Assembly: GCA_002327945.1 (NCBI GenBank)
Contig: DCVY01000123.1
Coordinates: 1 to 6,917 of the forward strand
From: Acidovorax delafieldii
GTDB lineage: Bacteria; Pseudomonadota; Gammaproteobacteria; Burkholderiales; Burkholderiaceae_C
Reading direction: 5' to 3'
DNA: 6,917 nt
Made by a program: the position numbers and the translations under genes. Under the pieces are notes generated by a model. That model was not told the DNA's origin, made no database searches, and saw only the letters and a program-made list of their open reading frames with translations. Positions 1 to 5,778 of this stretch are shown here, in pieces (the stretch's first letter is position 1; every line of letters begins with the position of its first letter).

Positions 1-76
1 GCCCCCCGATCACGGCACCGGCGGGCGCATCCAACGGCCGTTGCTAGGATCATGCGGCCTGAAAGACACTGACGCC

Positions 77-1771
77 ATGCACCGTCGCCACTTTCTTGCC
101 ACCGCTGCCGCTTCTGCGGCCACGTCCGTGCTGTCGTCGGGCTGCGACCGGGCGCCGCGCACGCTCGAAGGCGGCTTCACCGGCACCGACATGGCGCGCG
201 GCCATGCGCTGCGCGATCTGTTGAAAACCGGCACCCTGCCCGCGCCCGCCGTGGTGCGCCGCGCGCAGGTGGTGATTGCGGGTGGGGGCGTGGCCGGGCT
301 GGCGGCGGCGCGCTCGCTGCGGCTGGCGGGGGTGGATGACTTCGCCTTGCTGGAGCTGGAGGACGAGGCCGGCGGCAACAGCCGCGGCGGCCAGGTCAAC
401 GGCATTGCCTGCCCGCTGGGCGCGCACTACCTGCCCGTGCCCGGCGACGATGCGCGTGAGGTGCAGGACCTGCTGGAAGAAATGGGCCTGCGCCAGCGCG
501 TGGCCGGGCGCTGGCAATACGACGAGCGCCACCTGGTCCACAGCCCCCAGGAACGTCTGTTTTTTGCGGGCGGGTGGCAAGAGGGCCTGCTGCCCGTGCA
601 GGGCGTGGGCGAGGCCACGCTGGCGCAATACCGGCGCTTTGCCGAGCGGGTGCAGGCGCTGGGCAAGGCTGCGCGCTTCACCATGCCCATGCTCAAATCT
701 TTCGATGCAAAACGGCCACTGGCGCCGACGCATCAAGCGCTGGACGCCCTGACTTTTGCTGCGTGGCTGGACCAGGAGGGGCTTCATGATGCGCATCTGC
801 GCTGGTACCTCGACTACTGCTGCCGCGACGATTACGGCGCGGGCACGGCGCGTGTGTCGGCCTGGGCCGGCATCCACTATTTCGCCAGCCGCCACGGTTT
901 TCAAGCGCCGGGCGATGCCGCCGCTGAAGACCACGAGGGCGTGCTCACCTGGCCCGAGGGCAACGGCTGGCTGACCCGGCGCCTGGCCGCGCCGCTGCAC
1001 GACGGCGGCCAGTTGCGCACGGCCTGCAGTGTGCTGCGCATCACCGAGGGCCGCCGTGGCGTGCAGGTGGACGCATTCAACCATGCCACCGACAGCGTGG
1101 AGCGCTGGCAGGCACAGCGCTGCATCGTGGCGCTGCCGGTGTACGTGGCGGCGCGCGTGGTGCAGGGCCCGCCCGCCTTTTTGCGCCAGGCCGCGCAGCG
1201 CCTTTCCTGGGCGCCCTGGCTGGTGGCCAATATCCACATCGACGCACCGCTGGCCGACCGCCCCGGCGCTGCCCCCGCGTGGGACAACGTGCTCTACGGC
1301 GCTGCCAACCCGGGCGGCCTGGGCTATGTGGATGCCGGCCACCAGCGCCTGGACCCGCGGGCCGTGCTGGCCGGGCCCACCGTGCTCAGCTATTACCAGG
1401 CCCTGGGCGATGTGCCGCAGGGCCGTGAGCAACTGGCCACGCAGCCCTGGACGCATTGGGCCAACGCCACAATGGCCGCCTTGGGCGTGCCCCACCCCGA
1501 CCTGCCGCGCCGCGCCACGCGCGTGGACATCACGCGCTATGGCCACGCCATGTCCATCCCCACGCCGGGCGTGTGGGGTTATCTCAGCCGAATCGGCCTG
1601 CAGCCTCCAAGCGGCGATGGCAGGCGGCTATCGAATGGTGAGCGCACGGCCTGGCTTCCCACCCCCAGCACCGCGCGCCTGGCGTTTGCACACAGTGACT
1701 GGTCGGGGTATTCGGTGTTTGAAGAAGCCTTCACGCGCGGGCATGGCGCGGGGCTGGCGGTGTTGCGGTAG
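77..1771 (+). CDS. Exported FAD-dependent oxidoreductase, flavin amine oxidase-like, Tat signal
   Basis: A 564-residue protein. The N-terminus (MHRRHFLATAAA) has a twin arginine at residues 3-4 followed by x-F-L and an Ala-rich stretch, the pattern of a Tat signal, as expected for a protein folded with its cofactor before export. Cys23 in LSSGC could be a lipidation site, but Ser at -3 makes the lipobox imperfect. Residues 65-81 form a Rossmann dinucleotide-binding motif (GxGxxG at G69, G71, G74). An acidic strand end (E93, E95) and GGNSRGG at 99-105 follow, typical of the flavin-containing amine oxidase/protoporphyrinogen oxidase fold. The C-terminal segment (about 536-558, FAHSDWSGYSVFEEAF) resembles the family's second FAD-contacting region. 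Substrate is unknown. I chose ATG 77 because it places the RR motif at the N-terminus; the frame stays open upstream to base 2, so an earlier start (for example TTG 41) is formally possible but would bury the signal. The weak purine run GAAAGA at 61-66 is the only ribosome-site candidate. Confidence 0.85.
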   Translation: MHRRHFLATAAASAATSVLSSGCDRAPRTLEGGFTGTDMARGHALRDLLKTGTLPAPAVVRRAQVVIAGGGVAGLAAARSLRLAGVDDFALLELEDEAGGNSRGGQVNGIACPLGAHYLPVPGDDAREVQDLLEEMGLRQRVAGRWQYDERHLVHSPQERLFFAGGWQEGLLPVQGVGEATLAQYRRFAERVQALGKAARFTMPMLKSFDAKRPLAPTHQALDALTFAAWLDQEGLHDAHLRWYLDYCCRDDYGAGTARVSAWAGIHYFASRHGFQAPGDAAAEDHEGVLTWPEGNGWLTRRLAAPLHDGGQLRTACSVLRITEGRRGVQVDAFNHATDSVERWQAQRCIVALPVYVAARVVQGPPAFLRQAAQRLSWAPWLVANIHIDAPLADRPGAAPAWDNVLYGAANPGGLGYVDAGHQRLDPRAVLAGPTVLSYYQALGDVPQGREQLATQPWTHWANATMAALGVPHPDLPRRATRVDITRYGHAMSIPTPGVWGYLSRIGLQPPSGDGRRLSNGERTAWLPTPSTARLAFAHSDWSGYSVFEEAFTRGHGAGLAVLR

Positions 1772-1775
1772 CCCC

Positions 1776-1807
1776 AAAAAAAGCGCCAGGGCATTGCACC
1801 CTGGCGC
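1776..1807 (-). terminator. Intrinsic terminator for the 5'-nucleotidase gene
   Basis: Bases 1783-1791 and 1799-1807 form a perfect 9-base-pair stem (GCGCCAGGG/CCCTGGCGC) with a 7-base loop. Seven A residues at 1776-1782 read as seven T on the minus strand directly after the stem. This is the standard Rho-independent layout for minus-strand transcription, and it lies 47 bases past the stop of the nucleotidase gene. There is no T run on the plus-strand side, so it is not an obvious terminator for the convergent oxidoreductase gene, although the stem may still slow transcription from that side. Confidence 0.88.
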
Positions 1808-1820
1808 CGGTTGGGCGCGT

Positions 1821-1839
1821 GGCATGCATGGCGCATGCC
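1821..1839. repeat. Short hairpin between convergent genes
   Basis: GGCATGC (1821-1827) and GCATGCC (1833-1839) form a perfect 7-base-pair stem with loop ATGGC. It lies between the nucleotidase stop codon and its terminator, so in the minus-strand transcript it would be a 3' UTR hairpin just upstream of the terminator stem. It has no T run of its own. A role in mRNA 3' end stability is possible but not shown. Confidence 0.5.
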
Positions 1840-1854
1840 CCGCTATTTTCAGCC

Positions 1855-3753
1855 TCAGGGCAGCGTGACGCCAGCCTTGGTGATGACCTTCTGGTGCGAG
1901 TAGTCGCCTGCGGCAGGGCGTGCAATGGTGCCCTTGGCCTTCACGTAGTCCACAAAGCTCTGGGTGTAGAGCAGGTAGGTGTTCACGTAGGCGCCGGCCT
2001 TGTACGCGGTGCCCAGCGTGGCGTAGCCATCCTGGCCGGCGGCAATGAAGTCGTTGGTGACCAGCACATAGGTCTTGGCGGGGTCGATGGCCGACCAGGC
2101 GCCGGTGGTCTTGTTCTTCACCTGCACGTTGCTGAAGCGCTGGCCCTTGGCCTGGCCCATGTCCAGGTTCCAGCGCAGGCCGGCGGCGTAGGGGTGGGAG
2201 CCAGTGGACTGGGCGTTGTCCAGGTGGTTGGCGGCGGCGTCTTCCAGGGCTGCGACCACTTGAGCGCCTGTCAGGTTCATCTCGACCAGCACATTGGTGA
2301 ACGGCAGGATGGTGAAGGCCGTGTTCATGCTGAGCGTGCCCACGGGCAGCGCGATGCGCACGCCGCCTGCGTTTTGCAAGGCAAAGTCGGCACGCTTGCT
2401 GGCGGTGAGGAAGGCTTCGGCCACCACCTGGGCGGCGTCGCTACCGCGGGCCAGGGTGTTGGCCGTTTCGCAGCCTGCCACGCCGGTGCTGCGGTTGGTG
2501 CTTTCACCGGGCAGGCGCACCAGGCACAGGGCTTCGGTGGCGTTGCCGATGGTGACGGCTTTTTGCGCAGCGACTTGGCTGGTGTAGGTGGACAGGGTCT
2601 GCGCAGCGGCTGCCTCGGGGGTGGTCACGCGCACCTGGTTGCTGGTGGCCAGCTTGGTGACCAGCGCCTGGCGGTCGGCGTCGGCCATGGTCTGCCATGC
2701 GCCTGCGCTGTCTTTGCGCTTGAAGTTGTCGCCAATCACCAGCCTGGCCTGGCCGCCGCACTGGGTGACAGTGCCCTGTTCGTTGAACTTCACGTTCATC
2801 AGGCCGTAGGCCTTGGCGTATTCCCAGGCCTGGCCAATGCACACGGTCTCGCCCGACTTGTTCTTGACGACGGTGGGGTAAGCGCCCGACGAAGTCGTGA
2901 CGCCAACGGCCTTGAAGTCGCCCAGCAGGGAGTGCGAGTCGCCACCGATGATCACGTCCACATCGCTGAGCTTGGGTGCGATCGCCTTGTCGGCGTCATA
3001 GCCCAGGTGCGAGAGCAGCACGATGTGGCGCACGCCCGTGCCTTTGAGTTCGTCGATGGCCTTCTGCGCAGCGGTGGCTTCATCCTGGAACTGGGTGGTG
3101 GCCAGCGGGCGCGAGGAGTTCGTGATTTTGGTGGCGGGCGACAGGCCCACGATGCCTACATCCACGCCATCGATCTTCTTGATGGTGTAGGGCTGCAGGT
3201 AGGGCGTGCCGCTGGTGGGTGCCAGCGCAGTGCCTGCCTGGGGCGTTACGTTGGCGGCCACGGTAGCCGTCTTGCAGGCGCTGCCGCCGCCGTTGGCCGG
3301 GGCTGCCAGCGCGTCGAGCAGGCCCTTGAGCGCGGTGTCGCCGTCGTCGAACTCGTGGTTGCCGGGCACGAAAGCGTCAAAGCAGATGCTGTTCATCATC
3401 CGCGCGTCGGCTTCACCCTTGAAAAAGGTGTAATAGAGCGTGCCGGTGATGGCATCGCCCGCGTGCAGCTTGAGCAGGTTGGGTGTGCCGGCAAGCGACT
3501 TGAACACGGCCGTCTGGCGCGCGAACCCGCCCAGATCGACCTGGGTGGCCACGCCGTCCAGCGTCAGCTCTTGGGCAGCGATGGGCTCCAGTTGCGAGTG
3601 GTGGTCGTTGATGTGGGCGATGTTCAACTCGATGGCCTTGAAGGTGGGCTCATCATCATTGCCACCGCAGGCCACCAGGCCCAGGGAGAGCGCGCCCATC
3701 AGGGCCAGAGCGAGCGGATGGCGGGGCAAAGAGAGCGGAGCGTGCAATTGCAT
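1855..3753 (-). CDS. NadN/UshA-family 5'-nucleotidase lipoprotein (bifunctional metallophosphatase/5'-nucleotidase)
   Basis: A 632-residue envelope enzyme that should hydrolyse nucleotides, or NAD-type dinucleotides, to nucleoside and phosphate. Residues 1-28 are a signal peptide ending in the lipobox LVAC (Cys29), followed by GGNDDEP, so it is a lipoprotein. Metallophosphatase motifs run in order: NDHH (D50, H52), LHAGD (D100), GNHEFD (131-136), LLSH (H249) and GGDSHS (D272, H274). The C-terminal 5'-nucleotidase domain shows NAGGVR (461-466), ILPFTNVLVEM and GQDGY (573-577). From memory, the HINDHH, HAGDAITGTLYY and GDSH segments match Haemophilus NadN more closely than E. coli UshA, so NAD pyrophosphatase activity is plausible; substrate is inferred. 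ATG 3753 is preferred because the signal peptide begins there and minus-strand GAAGG (3764-3760) sits 6 bases upstream. The frame is open to 3852, but that extension precedes the signal peptide. It is transcribed divergently from ribE and converges on the oxidoreductase gene. Confidence 0.92.
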   Translation of the reverse strand: MQLHAPLSLPRHPLALALMGALSLGLVACGGNDDEPTFKAIELNIAHINDHHSQLEPIAAQELTLDGVATQVDLGGFARQTAVFKSLAGTPNLLKLHAGDAITGTLYYTFFKGEADARMMNSICFDAFVPGNHEFDDGDTALKGLLDALAAPANGGGSACKTATVAANVTPQAGTALAPTSGTPYLQPYTIKKIDGVDVGIVGLSPATKITNSSRPLATTQFQDEATAAQKAIDELKGTGVRHIVLLSHLGYDADKAIAPKLSDVDVIIGGDSHSLLGDFKAVGVTTSSGAYPTVVKNKSGETVCIGQAWEYAKAYGLMNVKFNEQGTVTQCGGQARLVIGDNFKRKDSAGAWQTMADADRQALVTKLATSNQVRVTTPEAAAAQTLSTYTSQVAAQKAVTIGNATEALCLVRLPGESTNRSTGVAGCETANTLARGSDAAQVVAEAFLTASKRADFALQNAGGVRIALPVGTLSMNTAFTILPFTNVLVEMNLTGAQVVAALEDAAANHLDNAQSTGSHPYAAGLRWNLDMGQAKGQRFSNVQVKNKTTGAWSAIDPAKTYVLVTNDFIAAGQDGYATLGTAYKAGAYVNTYLLYTQSFVDYVKAKGTIARPAAGDYSHQKVITKAGVTLP

Positions 3754-3796
3754 GGGGGGCCTTCGGTAATGCGACGAGTTGAAGCAACAAGGGCGC

Positions 3797-3830
3797 AGTG
3801 TTTTGCGCTTGCGTGACGGACGTGTGACGG
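3797..3830 (-). promoter_or_regulatory. Putative Pho box with downstream -10 for the 5'-nucleotidase gene
   Basis: On the minus strand, CCGTCAC (3830-3824), ACGT (3823-3820) and CCGTCAC (3819-3813) form two identical 7-mers repeating every 11 bases. This is the layout of a PhoB-binding Pho box (CTGTCAT, 4 bases, CTGTCAC); each half differs from CTGTCAC only by C for T at position 2. Ten bases further on is the weak -10 AACACT (3802-3797), the same spacing as in E. coli phoA as I recall it. Transcription would start about 37 bases before ATG 3753. The target makes sense, since a secreted nucleotidase releases phosphate. Two cautions apply: the -10 matches only 3 of 6 bases, and the site abuts a degenerate repeat (3832-3876) whose homology may extend into it. 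Confidence 0.42.
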
Positions 3831-3831
3831 C

Positions 3832-3876
3832 GCACGAATACCCCGGCGGCATCCTGCGAGATCGTCAACACGTTCT
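3832..3876 (+). repeat. 45-base dispersed repeat, copy A
   Basis: This stretch aligns without gaps to 5470-5514 in the same orientation, with 34 of 45 bases identical and a shared 12-base core CCTGCGAGATCG (3853-3864). It lies in the divergent region between the nucleotidase and ribE genes, beside the putative Pho box. Its origin is unknown. The differences cluster at every third base, which suggests descent from protein-coding DNA. No intact gene is recognisable here. Confidence 0.55.
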
Positions 3877-4043
3877 AAAAGCCGCGCAGTCGGTCATCGG
3901 TGAACAGGGCCGCCGAGGTGCAGCCCTTTGCCATGGCGCAGCGCACGATAGGGTGGCGGCTGGCAAAATTGCATAGTCTTGCTTCAGTGCGGACCGGGTT
4001 ATCGCCGCAGCTGCGCAACCACTCCACCGGAACCTACGCCACC

Positions 4044-4748
4044 ATGTTCACAGGCATCGTCCAAGCCACGGCCACCATCGCCGCCATCCACGACCGCGCA
4101 GGGCTGCGCACCTTCACGCTCGATTTTCCCGAGGGCTTTTGCCAGGGCCTGGCCATTGGTGCCAGCGTGTCCACCGACGGCGTGTGCCTCACGGTGACGG
4201 AAATCCTCTCGCCCACGCAGGCCGCGTTTGATGTGATGCTGCAGAGCCTGAAAACCACCACGCTGGGCAGCTACCACCAGGGCGACCGTGTCAATGTGGA
4301 GCGCGCGGCCAAGGACGGCGCCGAAATTGGCGGCCACCCGCTGTCGGGCCATGTGGATTTCACCGGCACGCTCATCGAGCGCCGCGCGTTCGACAACAAC
4401 CTGGTGTGGCGCGTGGCCGTGCCCGAGGCGTTTCGCCGCTATGTGTTTGCCAAGGGCTACATCGCCATCCACGGCGCCAGCCTCACGGTGGCCGAGGTGA
4501 ACCGTGCCGAGGGCTGGTTTGAGGTCTGGCTGATCCCCGAAACCCGCCGCGCCACGGTGTTTGAAGACAAGCAGGTGGGCGACGCGCTCAACATCGAGAT
4601 CGAGCGCAGCACCCAGGTGGTGGTGGACACCGTGCGCGAAGCCGTGCAGGAAAGCCTGGGCCGCCTGCAGCCCGTGCTGGAGGCGCTGCTCCAGGAAAAG
4701 GGCCTGTCGCTCGAAGACTTGGTGCAGCCGCCCGTGGTGCCGCACTGA
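4044..4748 (+). CDS. ribE: Riboflavin synthase, alpha subunit
   Basis: This enzyme catalyses the last step of riboflavin synthesis, the dismutation of two 6,7-dimethyl-8-ribityllumazine molecules to riboflavin and a pyrimidinedione, in the cytoplasm. The 234-residue product starts with the family signature MFTGIV. It has two lumazine-binding repeats: residues 1-97 with DGVCLTV (Cys48), and about 98-195 with GASLTV (142-149 region) and LIPETRRATVF (164-173). GGHPLSGHVD (96-105) joins them. The ATG at 4044 is fixed by MFTGIV; the same frame is open to 3900, but family members begin here. The ribosome site is weak (GGAA at 4029-4032). Position 187 is Glu where E. coli has Asp185, and the C-terminal tail (about 201-234) is longer than in E. 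coli. No FMN riboswitch is recognisable upstream. nudJ follows 59 bases downstream, so the two may be co-transcribed. Confidence 0.97.
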   Translation: MFTGIVQATATIAAIHDRAGLRTFTLDFPEGFCQGLAIGASVSTDGVCLTVTEILSPTQAAFDVMLQSLKTTTLGSYHQGDRVNVERAAKDGAEIGGHPLSGHVDFTGTLIERRAFDNNLVWRVAVPEAFRRYVFAKGYIAIHGASLTVAEVNRAEGWFEVWLIPETRRATVFEDKQVGDALNIEIERSTQVVVDTVREAVQESLGRLQPVLEALLQEKGLSLEDLVQPPVVPH

Positions 4749-4794
4749 GCCCACCGCCGGTGGCGCGCTGCACGGCGTTGTCATCGACCCTCGC

Positions 4795-4800
4795 CATAAT
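4795..4800 (+). promoter_or_regulatory. -10-like hexamer immediately upstream of nudJ
   Basis: CATAAT matches the TATAAT consensus at 5 of 6 bases and ends 7 bases before ATG 4808, so a transcript started from it would begin at or next to the start codon. There is no -35 at the usual 16-18 bases: TTGTCA at 4778-4783 is only 11 bases away. It might drive a nearly leaderless nudJ mRNA in addition to read-through from ribE. The evidence is position and base match alone. Confidence 0.3.
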
Positions 4801-4807
4801 GCGCGCC

Positions 4808-5302
4808 ATGCCAAACCGCTGGAAACCCAATGTCACCGTGGCCGCCATCATCGAAAGCGATGGCCGCTTTCTGCTCGTGGAAGAAGACACAGCCGACGGC
4901 CTCAAGCTCAACACCCCTGCCGGTCATCTCGACCCAGGCGAGTCGCCCATCGAGGCCTGTGTGCGCGAGGTGCTGGAGGAAACGGCGCATGACTTCACGC
5001 CTTCGGCGCTGGTAGGCGTGTACCTCAACCGCTTCACGCGCACGCGCACGGGCGACGACATCACCTACCTGCGCTTTGCCTTTGCCGGCACTGTGGGCAT
5101 GCCCCATGAATGGCGCGCGCTCGATGAAGGCATCGTGCGCACCGTGTGGATGACGCTGGACGAGTTGCATGCCAGCGCCGGGCGCCACCGCAGCCCGCTG
5201 GTGCTGCAGTGCATCCAGGATTACCTGGCCGGGCAGCGCGCGCCGCTGTCGCTGATCCACACCGACGCGAGCGTGCTGGAAAGAGGCGCCGTGGCCCTTT
5301 GA
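4808..5302 (+). CDS. nudJ: NudJ-type Nudix hydrolase (phosphatase)
   Basis: A 164-residue Nudix protein. E. coli NudJ releases phosphate from nucleoside di- and triphosphates and from thiamine and HMP pyrophosphates; a similar cytoplasmic role is inferred here. The N-terminal strand region (NVTVAAII...GRFLLVEE, residues 8-26) and PAGHLDPGES lead into the Nudix box. The box has G39, E45 and REVLEET at 53-59, with E54, E57 and E58 as predicted metal ligands. The consensus Gly near its end is Ala60. The C-terminal RSPLVLQCIQDYLAGQRAPL (128-147) closely resembles the end of E. coli NudJ. I preferred ATG 4808 because family members start just before this region; ATG 4799 would add three residues. 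No Shine-Dalgarno is visible. mnmA lies downstream on the same strand, as in E. coli, but about 630 bases away. The stop codon sits inside an AAAGGGCC repeat. Confidence 0.92.
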   Translation: MPNRWKPNVTVAAIIESDGRFLLVEEDTADGLKLNTPAGHLDPGESPIEACVREVLEETAHDFTPSALVGVYLNRFTRTRTGDDITYLRFAFAGTVGMPHEWRALDEGIVRTVWMTLDELHASAGRHRSPLVLQCIQDYLAGQRAPLSLIHTDASVLERGAVAL

Positions 5303-5325
5303 AAGGGCCAAAGGGCCAAAGGGCC
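5293..5325 (+). repeat. Tandem AAAGGGCC repeat with inverted copy over the nudJ stop codon
   Basis: Three perfect tandem copies of the 8-mer AAAGGGCC occupy 5302-5325. An inverted copy GGCCCTTT at 5293-5300 precedes them, giving the palindrome GGCCCTTTGAAAGGGCC at 5293-5309. The nudJ TGA stop (5300-5302) is at its centre. The inverted arm can pair with any of the three copies; pairing with the second or third gives loops of 9 or 17 bases. No T run follows, so this is not a classical terminator. Perfect short repeats such as this can change copy number by slippage. Confidence 0.85.
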
Positions 5326-5357
5326 GTTGCGCATCCAGGAAGCAACCGCAGGCCGCC

Positions 5358-5453
5358 TCAGTCCGTCGCGCGCTTGCGCTCCTTGATGATGGCGGCCCAC
5401 TGGGCCGATTCCTTCTTCATGAAGGCCGTGAAGTCGGCGCGTGTGGTGGGCTG
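5358..5453 (-). pseudogene. 3' relic of a Bug/TctC-type tripartite tricarboxylate transporter binding protein
   Basis: Read on the minus strand, this codes for about 31 residues ending at TGA (5360-5358). The stretch TTRADFTAFMKKESAQWAAI, followed by IKERKRATD, has the shape of a Bug-family (TctC) C-terminus: a Thr/Pro-x-x-F turn, then an amphipathic helix with acidic and Trp positions, ending K-x-R near the stop. Intact Bug proteins are about 320 residues periplasmic solute-binding proteins. Here the frame reaches a stop at 5516-5514 and the preceding residues do not look like the family, so only the 3' end survives. The identification rests on a short stretch and is tentative. Confidence 0.45.
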
Positions 5454-5469
5454 GGGTGTGCGGCCGTGT

Positions 5470-5514
5470 GCACGATCTTCCAGGTGCCACCCTGCGAGAT
5501 CGGGAACAGGTTCT
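5470..5514 (+). repeat. 45-base dispersed repeat, copy B
   Basis: This is the partner of 3832-3876, gapless at 34 of 45 identical bases, with the core CCTGCGAGATCG at 5491-5502. Weaker similarity continues leftward after a 6-base indel (GGCCGTGTG here, GGACGTGTG at the other copy). It lies just upstream, in minus-strand terms, of the Bug/TctC relic. It contains two short dyads also present in copy A: CGA-GA-TCG and AAC-NN-GTT. Confidence 0.55.
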
Positions 5515-5570
5515 CAGGACGGCTGTCTTTCGGTGGGATTTTCGTCCGGCAACAGCAGGCATTGAACCCG

Positions 5571-5730
5571 GTGCAGTGTTTCACGCTATCTGGCGCATAA
5601 AAAAGCGTCTTTTCAGCCCTGGCGGTGTTGCCAATCCTCGCGGTACCACCCGGTATCGCTGCGGTTTGCGCCTTGCCAGAACCAAAAATCCCTCTTTTTT
5701 ATTTGTGCCATCAAGCGTGAAACACTGCAC
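5571..5730. repeat. 160-base foldback element with long inverted ends (MITE-like)
   Basis: The ends GTGCAGTGTTTCACGCT (5571-5587) and its exact complement (5714-5730) form a perfect 17-base inverted repeat. The pairing continues inward after a 3-base mismatch: TGGCGCA with TGTGCCA (one G-T pair), then TAAAAAAG (5598-5605) with CTTTTTTA (5694-5701) across a 2-base bulge. Near the midpoint, GCGGTACC (5640-5647) and GGTATCGC (5652-5659) form an 8-pair hairpin with loop ACCC. The whole element therefore folds on itself around its centre. Size and symmetry suit a non-autonomous transposable element or an ERIC/Correia-like intergenic repeat. No transposase and no convincing target-site duplication is visible. 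It is more A/T-rich than its surroundings. Confidence 0.75.
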
Positions 5731-5738
5731 TAGCGCTC

Positions 5739-5753
5739 TCACCCAAAGGGTGA
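5739..5753. repeat. Small hairpin downstream of the foldback element
   Basis: TCACCC (5739-5744) and GGGTGA (5748-5753) form a perfect 6-pair stem with loop AAA, 8 bases past the right end of the foldback element. There is no T run. It might belong to the same inserted DNA; function is unknown. Confidence 0.4.
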
Positions 5754-5778
5754 ACGCCATCGAAGCCATCAACGATAG

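Noticed and set aside
1..47. A possible 3' tail of an upstream gene ending at TAG 45-47 (reading ...APAGASNGRC).
   Set aside because: Only 14 codons are visible, and other frames are also open over this short span, so no gene can be supported.
50..1546. A 498-codon minus-strand frame opposite the oxidoreductase gene.
   Set aside because: Low-complexity His/Ala/Arg-rich translation with no motif; an antisense shadow of a gene with clear FAD motifs.
1819..3816. A 665-codon open frame on the plus strand opposite the nucleotidase gene.
   Set aside because: It is the antisense shadow of a well-supported gene; its translation is His/Gly/Val-rich with no recognisable domain, an effect of high GC at third positions.
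3854..4043. A possible FMN riboswitch upstream of ribE.
   Set aside because: I could not find the conserved RFN-element segments or a multi-helix layout in this leader.
3900..4043. A 48-codon N-terminal extension of riboflavin synthase from GTG 3900.
   Set aside because: The family begins at MFTGIV (4044), and the extension has no similarity to known N-termini.
4751..4763. A CCACC-GCC-GGTGG hairpin after the ribE stop as a terminator.
   Set aside because: The stem is only 5 pairs and no T run follows, so it does not support termination between ribE and nudJ.
4778..4800. TTGTCA and CATAAT as a standard sigma-70 promoter for nudJ.
   Set aside because: The spacing is 11 bases, too short for a normal promoter; only the -10-like hexamer is kept as a candidate.
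3999..4814. A 271-codon minus-strand frame opposite ribE.
   Set aside because: No recognisable protein features; ribE on the plus strand is certain.
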